64,000 nt of DNA from Actinomadura meyerae (GTDB taxonomy: Bacteria > Actinomycetota > Actinomycetes > Streptosporangiales > Streptosporangiaceae), in assembly GCF_900188445.1 (NCBI RefSeq), contig NZ_FZOR01000037.1:23762-87761 (forward strand), written 5' to 3'. The notes beneath the pieces are model-generated. The model ran no database searches, was not told the origin of the DNA, and saw only the letters and a program-made list of their open reading frames with translations. Both the position numbers and the translations under genes were made by a program. Below, one piece after another: positions 51,131-60,840 of the stretch. Position 1 is the stretch's first letter. Every line of letters starts with the position of its first letter.

Positions 51131-51808
51131 TCAGCCGCCCGGCGGGGCGAGGAGGGCGCGCAGGACGTCCAGGGCGCGCTGCCGGTGCGCGTCGAGCTCG
51201 CGGACGAGCCGGTCGGCGTCCCCGGCGCGGACCGCGTCGATGATCCGGTCATGCGCGTCCACCGAGGCCGCGCGCTCGGCGGGATCGTTGTAGTACATCG
51301 CCCGGTACACCTCGGTGGAGTCCCAGAGCAGCCGGATCAGCCGCAGCACGTGCGGCTGGCCGGGCGTCTCCAGGACGGCGAAGTGGAAGGCGCGGTTGGC
51401 GGCCAGCTCGGCGGCGACGTCCCCGGCCTCGGCGGCCTCGGCGCAGGCGCGGGCGGCCTCGCCGATGCGCCGCAGCGCCGCGCCGTCCAGCAGCGGGAGG
51501 GCGTGCCGGGCGGCCCGCTCCTCCAGGATCCGGCGCAGCTCGTAGATCTCGCTGAGGTCCTCGTAGCGGAGTTCGGTGACGACGTAGCCGCGCCGGGGCC
51601 GATAGGTGAGCTGCCCCTCCTCCGCCAGGACGCGCAATGCCTCCCGCACCGGAGCGACGCTCAGCCCGACCTGCGCGGCGATCTCCTCCTGGTTGATCCG
51701 CTGGCCGGGCCGGACGGCCCCCGACGCGATGCGGCGGCGCAGCGCGTCGACGGCGTGCTGCTGGGCCGTGGGCACCGTGGCGCGGGGCTCTTTCACCGGG
51801 CCGAGCAT
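51131..51808 (-). CDS. GntR family regulator (FCD type)
   Basis: A 225-residue regulator with an N-terminal winged helix (AVDALRRRIASGAVRPGQRI, IAAQVGLSVAPVREALRVLA, YRPRRGYVVTEL) and a helical FCD ligand domain (DLSEIYELRRILEERAARHA, ANRAFHFAVLETPG, DAHDRIIDAVRAGDADR). It lies 17 bases downstream of the acyl-CoA dehydrogenase gene in the same direction, so the two are probably one operon. A perfect inverted repeat upstream of that enzyme gene is the likely binding site. Confidence 0.92.
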   Translation of the reverse strand: MLGPVKEPRATVPTAQQHAVDALRRRIASGAVRPGQRINQEEIAAQVGLSVAPVREALRVLAEEGQLTYRPRRGYVVTELRYEDLSEIYELRRILEERAARHALPLLDGAALRRIGEAARACAEAAEAGDVAAELAANRAFHFAVLETPGQPHVLRLIRLLWDSTEVYRAMYYNDPAERAASVDAHDRIIDAVRAGDADRLVRELDAHRQRALDVLRALLAPPGG

Positions 51809-51825
51809 AGCCGCGGGCGCGCCGG

Positions 51826-53013
51826 TCAGCGGAACGCCTGGACGCCCGTCAGCGCACCGCCGATGACGAGGGCGTGGACGTCCGCGGTCCCCTCGTAGGT
51901 GACGACCGACTCCAGGTTGTTCATGTGCCGGATGACCGGATACTCCAGGGAGATCCCGTTGGCGCCGAGCACCTGCCGGGCGGTGCGGGCGACCTCCAGC
52001 GCGGCGTTGACGTTGCCGAGCTTGCCCATGCTGACCTGCTCGGGACGCAGCCGGCCGGCGTCCTTGAGGCGGCCGAGGTGCAGGGCGAGCAGCGTCGCGC
52101 GGTTGACCTCCAGCGCCATGTGGGCGAGCTTCTGCTGCTGGATCTGGGTGCCGGCGATCGGCTTGCCGAACGCGGTGCGCTCCCCCGCGTACGCCAGCGC
52201 CGCCTCGAAGCAGGCGCGCGCGGCCCCGGCCGCACCCCACACGATCCCGTAGCGGGCCTCGTTCAGGCACGACAGCGGGCCCCGCAGCGACGACACCTCG
52301 GGCAGGACGGCGTCCGCAGGGAGCCGGACGCCGTCCAGCACCAGTTCGGACGTGACGGAGGCCCGCAGCGACAGCTTCTTGTGGATCTCCGGCGCGCTGA
52401 ACCCCGGGGTGCCCGCCGGGACGAGGAAGCCGCGGACGCCCTCGTCCGTGCGGGCCCACACCACGGCCACGTCGGCGATCGAGCCGTTGGTGATCCACAT
52501 CTTGCGGCCGTCCAGGATCCAGTCGCCGCCGTCGCGGCGCGCGCGGGTGCGCATCGCCCCGGGGTCGGAGCCCGCGTCCGGCTCGGTCAGCCCGAAGCAG
52601 CCGACGGTCTCCCCGGTCGCCATGCCGGGCAGCCACCGCCGCTTCTGCTCCTCCGAGCCCCACCGCCAGATCGCGAACATCGCCAGCGACCCCTGGACGG
52701 ACACCATGCTGCGCACGCCGCTGTCGCCCGCCTCCAGCTCCATACAGGCCAGGCCGTACGCGGTGGCGCTGGTGCCCGCGCAGCCGTACCCCTCCAGGTG
52801 CATGCCGAGGACGCCGAGCCTCCCCAGCTCGCGCGGCAGCTCGCGCGGGATCGCCGCCTCCTCGAACCAGTCGCCGGCGTGCGGGACGACCCGCTCCCGG
52901 ACGAAGCCGCGGACGGTGTCGCGGATGTCGCGCTCCTCGTCCGACAGCAGGCCGTCGATGTCCAGGAAGTCCAGCGGGCGGAGCTCCGCCGCAGGGTCGG
53001 GCGCGCTGGTCAT
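51826..53013 (-). CDS. Acyl-CoA dehydrogenase, glutaryl-CoA-dehydrogenase-like
   Basis: A 395-residue flavoenzyme. GVRSMVSVQGSLAM carries the Arg typical of glutaryl-CoA dehydrogenase, then CFGLTEPDAGSDPGAMRTRA and WITNGSIADV (FAD/substrate) and the catalytic Glu in ESVVTYEGTADVHALVIGG. The C-terminal ALVIGGALTGVQAF also fits that subgroup, which oxidises and decarboxylates glutaryl-CoA in lysine and aromatic degradation. ATG 53013 or GTG 53022 could start it. Confidence 0.88.
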   Translation of the reverse strand: MTSAPDPAAELRPLDFLDIDGLLSDEERDIRDTVRGFVRERVVPHAGDWFEEAAIPRELPRELGRLGVLGMHLEGYGCAGTSATAYGLACMELEAGDSGVRSMVSVQGSLAMFAIWRWGSEEQKRRWLPGMATGETVGCFGLTEPDAGSDPGAMRTRARRDGGDWILDGRKMWITNGSIADVAVVWARTDEGVRGFLVPAGTPGFSAPEIHKKLSLRASVTSELVLDGVRLPADAVLPEVSSLRGPLSCLNEARYGIVWGAAGAARACFEAALAYAGERTAFGKPIAGTQIQQQKLAHMALEVNRATLLALHLGRLKDAGRLRPEQVSMGKLGNVNAALEVARTARQVLGANGISLEYPVIRHMNNLESVVTYEGTADVHALVIGGALTGVQAFR

Positions 53014-53039
53014 GGCCGTCACATCCCCTCGCGAGCAAA

Positions 53040-53056
53040 TCTTCGAAAATCGAAGA
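53040..53056. promoter_or_regulatory. Inverted repeat, likely GntR operator
   Basis: TCTTCGA AAA TCGAAGA is a perfect inverted repeat with 7-base arms, 27 bases before the acyl-CoA dehydrogenase start. It is strikingly AT-rich for this DNA. It is probably bound by the GntR regulator encoded in the same operon. Confidence 0.6.
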
Positions 53057-53148
53057 ACCGATGGTCGCACACCCGCGGGCACCGCGCCAGAAGCGCCCGC
53101 CGCCCGGGACCCGGGCGGCGGGCGCGGGAGGCTCCGAGTGCTAGGGGC

Positions 53149-54510
53149 CTACTTGCGGCGCGCCACGTCGTAGGCGGCGCAGCCGACCAGTTCGAGGGAC
53201 ACCTGGAGCCGCTCCAGGCTGATGTTCTGGGCGATCGTGTCCTCGGGGGTGTGGTAGATCGGCTCCAGCCGGCTCGGCGCCTCACCGCCGCGCCAGCTGA
53301 AGTTGCCCGCCGGGATCCCGCGCTCGTGGAACGCCTCGTGGTCGCTGGAGCCGCGAGCCGTCGGCCCTTCCGTCCGGCCCGTGTACCCGAGGCGGTGGGC
53401 GGCGGCGTTCACCGCTGCGGTGGTGGTGTTGTCGGCGCCGTCCACCGACAGCAGCCAGTACGTGCCCGCGGGCGGATGGCTGGTGGCGACCATGTCGTTC
53501 TGGAAGCAGCCGGTGATCTGCGCGACCTGCGCCTCGTCGAGCTGCTTCACGTAGTGGCGGGCGCCGACCAGCCCGGACTCCTCCGCGGCCCACAGGCAGA
53601 CGCGCACCGCCTGCTGGGTGGGCAGCCGCTTCAGGACGCGCGCCAGCTCCAGGCACAGCACGGTCCCGCTGCCGTCGTCGTTGGCGCCGGGCGAGCCGGG
53701 GACGCTGTCGTAGTGCGCGCTGACGATGACCGCCTTGCCCTTGGGGTTGGGCAGCGTGGCCTTGCGCTCGGCCAGGACGTTGTACGAGGTCAGCCCGGCA
53801 TGGTGGGTGACCTTGAACGACAGTCGCCGGGCACCGGCCCGGATCCGCTCGCCGTGGTACTCGGCCAGGCCCAGCACCGGGATCGCGACGGGCTCCGCCA
53901 GCACCGGGACGAACGTGCCGGGCTTGCGCTCCGGGTAGGTGGTCGAGCGCGCGTTGACGATCAGGATCGCCGCGGCGCCCGCGTCCGCCGCCGCCTTGGC
54001 CTGGTCGGTCTCCCGTCCGGTGACGCGGTCGAACAGCACGAGCCTGCCGCGCACGTCGCCGGTGACCTCGGTGGCCGGACCGGCGTCCACCACCGTCCCG
54101 GCGGCCGAGGCCACGGCGCCCTGCGGGGACGCGCTGCACTGCCAGCGCCGCTCACCCTTGGCGCGGATCTCCGCCAGGTACTTGTCGGCGACGGGGAAGG
54201 GCTGCAACTCGACCGTGTAGCCCAGGTCGCGCAACTGCCCGGCGATGTAGGCGGCCGCGCGGTGCTCGGCGCCGGTGCCGGCGACGCGCCAGCCGATCTC
54301 GTCGCTGAGCACCTTCAGGTGCCGCAGCGCCCGGCGGGCGTCGACGCGGGCGACCACGGCGCGGTCGCCGGCGGTGAGGGAGGGCGGGCGGGCGGCGCCG
54401 GGCCGCTGCCGGGTCGCGGCGGCGGCGGTGCCGGGGAGCAGGCCGACCGTCGCGAACCCGGTGAAGGCCGCGGCTCCGGCCAGCAGATCACGGCGTTTGA
54501 CCTCGGACAT
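53149..54510 (-). CDS. Tat-exported M28 family aminopeptidase
   Basis: A 453-residue zinc peptidase. The N-terminus MSEVKRRDLLAGAAAF has a twin-arginine signal. Zinc ligands follow in VSAHYDSVPGSPGANDDGSG (His, Asp), AAEESGLVGARHY (Glu-Glu), NDMVATS (Asp) and YHTPEDTI (His). A PA-type insert with AGAAAILIVNARS precedes the catalytic core. It would act outside the cell on peptides. Confidence 0.9.
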   Translation of the reverse strand: MSEVKRRDLLAGAAAFTGFATVGLLPGTAAAATRQRPGAARPPSLTAGDRAVVARVDARRALRHLKVLSDEIGWRVAGTGAEHRAAAYIAGQLRDLGYTVELQPFPVADKYLAEIRAKGERRWQCSASPQGAVASAAGTVVDAGPATEVTGDVRGRLVLFDRVTGRETDQAKAAADAGAAAILIVNARSTTYPERKPGTFVPVLAEPVAIPVLGLAEYHGERIRAGARRLSFKVTHHAGLTSYNVLAERKATLPNPKGKAVIVSAHYDSVPGSPGANDDGSGTVLCLELARVLKRLPTQQAVRVCLWAAEESGLVGARHYVKQLDEAQVAQITGCFQNDMVATSHPPAGTYWLLSVDGADNTTTAAVNAAAHRLGYTGRTEGPTARGSSDHEAFHERGIPAGNFSWRGGEAPSRLEPIYHTPEDTIAQNISLERLQVSLELVGCAAYDVARRK

Positions 54511-54869
54511 GGCGTCTCCTCAGGGAGATCGGGGCCGCCTCCGCCCGGCCCGGATCGCGACCCGGACAGACGCGGCAGAACAAGGACCTTTCACCCCCGT
54601 TCGGGCGAACGTACGAAAACCCTCGTTGATCAACAAGAATGGCCCGATGATCCGCAATCGGATCGTGATCGGGCGCACCCCGGTGATCATCGTCCCGGAG
54701 CGGCGGCACCCACCTGTTCATTCCCCGGAAGGCATGCAGTGATCACGCCGGTCACCACGGTTTTCGCGACGAGCCGAGCCGGGAGGAACACGGTCCTTTC
54801 GTCGCCACGTCCCATTCCGGACGCCGGATCAACCCGCCATTCCGCGACCGCGGACGGCGGGCGGCGCCG
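54511..54869. other. Gene-free stretch between the peptidase and lsr2
   Basis: About 360 bases without a supported gene. It presumably carries the peptidase promoter and the end of the lsr2 transcript. The region contains several ATCA/TGAT-rich bits around 54625-54695 and is less GC-rich than the flanks, but I found no strong palindrome or terminator stem. Confidence 0.5.
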
Positions 54870-55193
54870 TCAGTGCGCCGCCTCGTACCGGGCGATGACG
54901 GTGGCGGGGATGCGGCCGCGCTCGTTGATCTCGATGCCCTGCTCCTTCGCCCACTGGCGGATCTCGGCGCCGCGCTCCCGGGGCCGGGCGTCGCGGGCCG
55001 GACCCGTGCCCCTGGTGCCCTTGAGCCGGCGGCCGCTCTCCATGTAGCTGTGCAGCGTGCTGCGGAGCTTGCGGGCGTTGTCCTCGCTGAGGTCGATCTC
55101 GTACGTCCTGCCGTCGATGGCGAAGGACACCGTCTCGGCGGCCTCCCCGCCGTCGAGGTCGTCCGTCATCGTGATCCGAACCTTCTGCGCCAC
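54870..55193 (-). CDS. lsr2: Lsr2 family nucleoid protein
   Basis: A 107-residue histone-like protein that bridges DNA and silences AT-rich, often acquired, sequences. The N-terminal dimerisation domain reads VRITMTDDLDGGEAAETVSF, then AIDGRTYEIDLSEDNARKLR. The C-terminal AT-hook-like motif is INERGRIPATVIARY with the key Arg-Gly-Arg. Start GTG 55193. It matches the actinobacterial length and layout. Confidence 0.95.
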   Translation of the reverse strand: MAQKVRITMTDDLDGGEAAETVSFAIDGRTYEIDLSEDNARKLRSTLHSYMESGRRLKGTRGTGPARDARPRERGAEIRQWAKEQGIEINERGRIPATVIARYEAAH

Positions 55194-55310
55194 GTGCGTT
55201 CCCCGTTTCGTCGTCGTACCCGGTGTTCCGACCGTAGCCGATCCTGGCGGCCCCGCGATCCGCCGGGGAAGGGCGCGCGCCTCCCGGCCGCGCCGCTCCC
55301 CGGAACGCGG

Positions 55311-56564
55311 TCACAGATAGCCGAACAGGCGGCCCGCCACGCGGCGCATCTGGATCTCCTCGGAGCCCTCGGTGATGCGGTAGCGGCGGTGGTGGCGGTA
55401 GATGTGCTCGAACGGTTCGTGGCGTGTGTAGCCGATGCCGCCGTGCACCTGCATCGCGCGGTCCGCGGCCTCGCACACCAGCCGGTTGCCCCGGTAGTTG
55501 CACATCGACACCAGATGGCCGATGGTCACCGCGGGCTCGCCGGCGGCGTGCACCTCGTCCAGCCGCTGGGCGGTCTTGTGGATCAGCGTCCGCACCATCT
55601 CGGCCTCGGTGTGCAGTTCCACGAGCGGCCACTGGATGGCCTGGCGGGACGCGAGGGGCCGCCCGAAGGTGGTGCGCTCGCGCGCGTAGGCGACGGACCG
55701 GTCGATGCAGTACTGGGCCGCGCCCACGCCGCTCGCGGCCTGGCGGATGCGGTTCTCGTGGACGAACGTCTGCGCGACCGCGAGCCCCTCGCCCTCCTCG
55801 CCGAGGATCGCCGACGCGGGGACGCGCACGTCGTCCAGCGTCACCTCGGCGTGGTCGGTGGGCATGTTGAGCGTCCACCAGTAGTAGGGGACGTCGAAGC
55901 CGGGGGCGTCGAGCGGCACGATGAAGGCGGTGATGCCCTTGGCCTGCCCGGGTTCGCCGGAGGTGCGGGCGAAGACGACGTCGTGGGTCGTCGACGCGCC
56001 GAGCGTGTTGAACCGCTTGCTCCCGTTGATGATCCAGTCGCCGCCGTCGCGGACGGCGCGCGTCGACATCCAGGTGGCGTCGCTGCCGTGCTCGGGTTCG
56101 GTGAGCGCGAACGCCAGGCCGCTCTCGCCCCGGATCGACGGCTCCACGAACCGCCCCCGCTGCTCGGGCGTGCCGAACCGGTGCAGCAGCTCGACGAAGA
56201 CGAGGTTGCCGACGACGGAGTGCTCGGTCTGCAGGTCGTTGTGCAGGCCCAGCCCGCGGTGCGCGAGGTGCTCGCGGATGACCGCCATCTCCAGGTTGGT
56301 GCCGCCCTGCCCGCCCAGCTCGGCCGGGAGGCCGTACCGGTAGAACCCCGCCGCGTCCGCGCGCCGCTTCGCCTCGGCGAGGAGCTCCTCCCATTCGGGG
56401 CGGGCGGTGCCGCCGCGCTCGAAGTCGGTCCGCGCCCACTCCCTGCGGTGGTCGAAGAAGCGGCGGTTGTCGTCCGCCTCCTCCAGGGGGAGGATCTCGC
56501 GCTCGATGAAGGCGTCCAGGGCGTCCAGCAGGTCGCGGGTCGGCTGAGGGATCTCGAAGTCCAT
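55311..56564 (-). CDS. Acyl-CoA dehydrogenase
   Basis: A 417-residue flavoenzyme of the acyl-CoA dehydrogenase superfamily. FALTEPEHGSDATWMSTRAV, WIINGSKRFNTLGAS, the C-terminal QVHGGIGYTRHEPFEHIYRH HRRYRITEGSEEIQ and RERTTFGRPLASRQAIQWPL are diagnostic. The ITEGSEEIQ segment resembles the ACAD10/11-like group. AGGAG lies 6 bases before ATG 56564. Confidence 0.92.
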   Translation of the reverse strand: MDFEIPQPTRDLLDALDAFIEREILPLEEADDNRRFFDHRREWARTDFERGGTARPEWEELLAEAKRRADAAGFYRYGLPAELGGQGGTNLEMAVIREHLAHRGLGLHNDLQTEHSVVGNLVFVELLHRFGTPEQRGRFVEPSIRGESGLAFALTEPEHGSDATWMSTRAVRDGGDWIINGSKRFNTLGASTTHDVVFARTSGEPGQAKGITAFIVPLDAPGFDVPYYWWTLNMPTDHAEVTLDDVRVPASAILGEEGEGLAVAQTFVHENRIRQAASGVGAAQYCIDRSVAYARERTTFGRPLASRQAIQWPLVELHTEAEMVRTLIHKTAQRLDEVHAAGEPAVTIGHLVSMCNYRGNRLVCEAADRAMQVHGGIGYTRHEPFEHIYRHHRRYRITEGSEEIQMRRVAGRLFGYL

Positions 56565-56761
56565 GCGGCTCTCCTGTCTCACGCGCGTCCCAGGAGGATG
56601 CCACGGGCGATCGCGGCCGCTTCAGGCGGCTGTCCCCCGTGCGAGCTACCGGGGACTGTCAACCCAGCGGTGATGATCCGTACACGGTCGAATCCATAGC
56701 GTTCTGGCGAACCCGCCACCGAACCCTTTCCCGGCTTTCGGGATTTTCCATGGAGGACGCC

Positions 56762-57694
56762 ATGTCCCGCACTTTCGCGGTCCGCACTTTCACGTCCCGC
56801 GCTTTCACGAAGACCGCCGTGGTCGCGGCCTGCTGCGCCCTGGCGGGCGCCGGCCTCACCGCCTGCGACGACCCGGACTCGGACGCCTTCCCGTTCGACT
56901 CCGAGGCACCGCGCAAGACCGCCGACACCTTCACCGGCACCAAGAAGATGCAGATCGGCGGCCGGTCGGTGAACGTGTCGTGCGCGGGCGCCGCCGCGGA
57001 GGACGCACCAGTGATCGTCCTGCTGGCGGGGCTCGGCGACGGGCTCGGCAAGATGGCCGCGCTCCAGAAGACCCTGGCCGAGAAGCACCGGGTCTGCTCC
57101 TACGACCGGCTCGGCGAGGGCGCGAGCGACCGGCCCTCGGGCAAGCAGAGCTTCGCCGACGCCGGGAAGGTGCTGACCGGCGTCCTCGACAAGGTCGCCG
57201 GGGACGGCCCGGTGGTCCTGGCCGGGCACTCGCTGGGCGGGATGATCGCCGCCAGGTACGCGCCCGACCACAAGGACCGGGTCAAGGGGCTCGTGCTGAT
57301 GGACGCCACGTCGCCGACGTCGGTCGCCGACATCAAGAGCGCGATCCCCGAGTCCGCGACCGGCCCCGCGGCGCAGCTGCGCGCGCAGACCCTCGCGGTG
57401 TCCGGGGGGCAGAACCCCGAGCAGCTCGCCATCACCGACGGGGAGGTCCGCTCCGCCGGGAGCATCCCCGCCGAGGTGATCCGGCACGGCAAGCAGTACC
57501 TCGCGGCCGTCCCCCAGTACGGGCCCGCCCTGGAGCGCGGCTGGACGGCCGGCCAGCGCAAGTGGCTGAAGGTCTCCGAGCGGGCCAAGGCGACCACCGC
57601 CACCGGCAGCGAGCACTACATCTATGTCGACCGCCCCGGCCTCGCCGTCGAGGCGATCCAGCGCGTCACCGCGCAGGCCGCGACGGCGGCGTGA
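56762..57694 (+). CDS. Lipoprotein alpha/beta hydrolase
   Basis: A 310-residue hydrolase anchored outside the membrane. The signal peptide ends in the lipobox LTAC. VIVLLAGLGDGLGKMAALQK, CSYDRLGEGASDR, nucleophile elbow LAGHSLGGMIAARY, late Asp in LVLMDATSP and His in ATGSEHYIYVDRP follow the alpha/beta hydrolase order. ATG 56762 has GGAGG within the preceding codons; ATG 56750 is an alternative. Substrate unknown. Confidence 0.85.
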   Translation: MSRTFAVRTFTSRAFTKTAVVAACCALAGAGLTACDDPDSDAFPFDSEAPRKTADTFTGTKKMQIGGRSVNVSCAGAAAEDAPVIVLLAGLGDGLGKMAALQKTLAEKHRVCSYDRLGEGASDRPSGKQSFADAGKVLTGVLDKVAGDGPVVLAGHSLGGMIAARYAPDHKDRVKGLVLMDATSPTSVADIKSAIPESATGPAAQLRAQTLAVSGGQNPEQLAITDGEVRSAGSIPAEVIRHGKQYLAAVPQYGPALERGWTAGQRKWLKVSERAKATTATGSEHYIYVDRPGLAVEAIQRVTAQAATAA

Positions 57695-57722
57695 CCCGAG
57701 GCCGGAGCCGTCCGCCGGACGC

Positions 57723-60608
57723 CTAGACGCCGGACGGGTGCGGTCGCAGCTGCTTGCGCGAGGTGACGTCGAGCTTGGCGAAGATCTTCCGCAGGTGCCA
57801 TTCGACCGTGCGCGGGCTGATGAACATCCGCGCCCCGATCTCGGGGTTGGTCAGCCCCTCCCGGACCAGCCGGACGATCTGCGCCTCCTGCGCGGTGAGC
57901 TCGCGGCCGGTGTCGGCGGCGCGGCCGCGGACGTGCTCCCCGGTCGCCGACAGCTCCCGGGCGGCCCGCTCGGCGAAGGCGCCCATGCCCATCGCGGTGA
58001 ACGCCTCGTGCGCGGTCCGCAGCTGCTCGCGGGCCGGCCGCCGCTGCCGCCGGCGGCGCAGCCACTCGCCGTAGAGCAGGTGGGCGCGGGCCAGCTCGCC
58101 GCGCAGCCGGGTCCGGCCGAGCCGGTCGATCGCCTCCCGGTAGTGCTCCTCGGCGGCGGGGCCGGTGGCGGCGAGCGCCTGCGAGCGCGCGTGGAGCCCG
58201 AGCGCCCAGTCGGTGCCGGCGGTCCGCGCGAGGATCCCGAGGCGGCGCAGCGGGGCGGCGGCCCGCTCCGGCTCGCCGCCCCGCGCGGCGGCCTCGACGT
58301 ACTCGGGCAGCACCCACGTCTCGGTGGCCACGTCCGCCGGGCGGTCCCCGGCGCATCCGGCCACGGCGGCCAGCGCGTCCTGGTACCGGCCGAGCCCGTT
58401 GCAGAGCACGGCGGTCGCCCAGGCGCCGAGGACGGGCCCGTGCCCGTCGCCGCGGCTCGCGGCCTCGGCGGCGACGGCCTTGGCCGGCGCCGCCGTCCCG
58501 GCCTCGCGGCCCTGCCAGGCGGCCAGCATCAGCGCGCCGTAGGGCGACCGCGCGTTCCCGGTCGCCTCCGACACCGTCTCGGCCTCGGCGACCAGCGCCG
58601 CCGCGTCCGCCAGGTCGCCGCCGAGGACCTTCGCGGCGATCCGCGAGGTCAGCGCCAGCGGCAGCTCGCCGGCCCGGCCCGTCCCCCGGACGAGCCGGAC
58701 GTACCGGTCGGTGAGCGCGTCCCACGTCCCGTAGTCCCACAGCGTCGCGGCGGCCACGCCCGCGAGCCAGCCCCACTGGAGGCCGTCCTCGTCCGGGAGG
58801 TCGGGCGCGTGGAAGGCGTCGACGGCGGTCCGCAGCGCGGCCGCTCCAGCGGGCAGGCCGTCGGTCAGGCAGCGGGCCATGCCGTCCAGGAGCAGGTCCC
58901 CAGGACGCGGCGGGCCGGGTGGACGCGGCGCCGTCCGCGCCGCCGCGGCGGCCGCCGCCGGATCGGCCCCCGCCGGCCCGCCGCCGATGATCGCCGCGCC
59001 GATCGCCTCCAGGTGGGCGTCGCGGGCGAGCGGCGCGTCCTGCGGGCGCAGCCGCCGGGCGGCGGCGAGCAGCAGCGGGGCCGAGCCGCCCGGATCGGCG
59101 GCGACGGCGATCCGGGCGCGCAGCAGCTCGGCGCGGCCGCGCCGGCGCGGGTCGAGCGCGCCCGCCTCGGCGACGGACAGCATCCGCGACGCGGCGCGCG
59201 CCGCCCCGGCCTGGTGCGCGGCGTGCGCCGCGGCGAGTGCGCGGTCCCAGCGCCGGGACGGGTCCGGGGTCAGCTCGACGGCGCGGGTCAGGAACGCCGC
59301 TGCCGCCGCCGCGCCACCGCGCGCGCGGGCCCGGCCGACCGCGTCCTCCAACCCGGCCGCGAGGTCTTCGTCGGGGGTCGCGGCGGCCTGCGCGGCGTGC
59401 CAGGCGCACCGGTCCGGGTCGGCATCGGCATCGGTGACCTCGGCCAGCACGCCGTGCGCGCGGATGCGCTCCTGCGGCGACGCCGTCCAGTAGGCGGCCG
59501 AGCGCGCCAGCGGGTGCCGGAACCGGACCCGGTCCCCGATGTGGCACAGCCCGGCCGCGACCGCCGGGGTCACCGCCTCGATGGCGATGCCGAGCCGGTC
59601 CGCGGCGCGCCACAGCGGCACCGGGTCGCCGCCCGGCTCCGCCGCCGCCACCAGCAGCAGCATCCGCGTCCCGGTCGCGAGCCGCGCCACCCGGCGGCGG
59701 TAGATGTCGTGGATCGCGCCGTCGGAGGCGCCCGGCCCGGGCGGGCCGAACCCGCCCGCGAACTCGGCCGCCGACGCCTCGCCGGCCATCTCCAGCAGCG
59801 CCCGCGGGTTGCCGCCCGTCTCGTCGGCGATCCGCTCCAGCACCTGCCCGTCCCAGGGGCCGGGCACGGCCGCCGACAGCAGCGCCCGCGCGTCCTGGAC
59901 GGCGAGCCCGGCGACCTCCAGCTCCGGCAGCCCCGTCAGCGCGGGCGCCGGGCACGGGACGCGGGTCGCGAGGACGATCGCGACCGCGTCGTCCCGCAGC
60001 CGGCGGGCCGCGAACGCCAGGACTTCGAGCGACGCCGGGTCGAGCCATTGGGCGTCGTCCACCAGGCACAGCAGCGGCCTGTCCCGCGACGTCTCCGCCA
60101 GCAGCCCGAGGACGGCCAGCCCGACGAGGAAGTGGTCGGGCTCGGGGCCGGCGCTCATGCCGAACGCGGTCCGGAGCGCGTCGCGCTGCGGCGCGGGCAG
60201 GCCCGCGAGCCGGCCGGCCATCGGCGCGCACAGCCGGTGCAGCCCGGCGAACGCCAGCTTCATCTCCGCCTGGACGCCGGCGACGCGCGACACCTCGAAC
60301 CCGCGTGCCCCCGCCGCCAGGTGGTTCAGCAGGGCCGTCTTGCCCACGCCCGGCTCGCCGGCCAGCACCAGGGTCCGGCTCTCGCCGCCGCGGGCGGCGG
60401 CGAGCACCTCGGCGAGCCTCGCGCGCTCCTCCCGGCGCCCCTGGAGCACCTGGCGGGAACCGCCGTCACCCCAGGTGACCCGCACGTCCGAGGCGGCGGC
60501 GGGGACGTCCGTCCGCACGCGAACGAGCCCCCGCCACCCCGTCCGCGGCTCCGGTGGGGAGCCGGCACCGTGCCGTTCGTCCACCGTCATCCGGCTCATG
60601 CTGTCCAC
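57723..60608 (-). CDS. LAL-type LuxR regulator
   Basis: A 961-residue regulator. An AAA-type ATPase domain comes first (Walker A LAGEPGVGKTALLNHLAA, Walker B LLCLVDDAQWLDP), then a long all-helical TPR-like region. The C-terminal LuxR helix-turn-helix reads LTAQEAQIVRLVREGLTNPE IGARMFISPRTVEWHLRKIF AKLDVTSRKQL. LAL proteins often activate carbohydrate or secondary-metabolite genes on ligand binding. The N-terminal start is uncertain (60608 or 60590). Confidence 0.93.
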   Translation of the reverse strand: MDSMSRMTVDERHGAGSPPEPRTGWRGLVRVRTDVPAAASDVRVTWGDGGSRQVLQGRREERARLAEVLAAARGGESRTLVLAGEPGVGKTALLNHLAAGARGFEVSRVAGVQAEMKLAFAGLHRLCAPMAGRLAGLPAPQRDALRTAFGMSAGPEPDHFLVGLAVLGLLAETSRDRPLLCLVDDAQWLDPASLEVLAFAARRLRDDAVAIVLATRVPCPAPALTGLPELEVAGLAVQDARALLSAAVPGPWDGQVLERIADETGGNPRALLEMAGEASAAEFAGGFGPPGPGASDGAIHDIYRRRVARLATGTRMLLLVAAAEPGGDPVPLWRAADRLGIAIEAVTPAVAAGLCHIGDRVRFRHPLARSAAYWTASPQERIRAHGVLAEVTDADADPDRCAWHAAQAAATPDEDLAAGLEDAVGRARARGGAAAAAAFLTRAVELTPDPSRRWDRALAAAHAAHQAGAARAASRMLSVAEAGALDPRRRGRAELLRARIAVAADPGGSAPLLLAAARRLRPQDAPLARDAHLEAIGAAIIGGGPAGADPAAAAAAARTAPRPPGPPRPGDLLLDGMARCLTDGLPAGAAALRTAVDAFHAPDLPDEDGLQWGWLAGVAAATLWDYGTWDALTDRYVRLVRGTGRAGELPLALTSRIAAKVLGGDLADAAALVAEAETVSEATGNARSPYGALMLAAWQGREAGTAAPAKAVAAEAASRGDGHGPVLGAWATAVLCNGLGRYQDALAAVAGCAGDRPADVATETWVLPEYVEAAARGGEPERAAAPLRRLGILARTAGTDWALGLHARSQALAATGPAAEEHYREAIDRLGRTRLRGELARAHLLYGEWLRRRRQRRPAREQLRTAHEAFTAMGMGAFAERAARELSATGEHVRGRAADTGRELTAQEAQIVRLVREGLTNPEIGARMFISPRTVEWHLRKIFAKLDVTSRKQLRPHPSGV

Positions 60609-60840
60609 AACGCTGCACCTCCGCCATCCCCGCTCCGGCCGCCCCGTCTGGACGGGGCATCACGACACTTCGACCGGATAGGCCGGGCGGCCGTGACACA
60701 TCCGCGGCGATCACGGGCCGCCGGGCCCGCCCCGGGCCCGGCGCCGTCCAGGGTCTCTCCCAGTCGTGCACCCGGGTGCCGCGCGCGCCCGTCCCCGCGA
60801 CCGTGGATGGCGCCCGGACGTGGACGGCCCTGGAGGGACG

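Noticed and set aside
54488..54721. Minus-strand frame upstream of the M28 peptidase
   Set aside because: Overlaps the peptidase start, lacks codon bias and a ribosome site; treated as intergenic.
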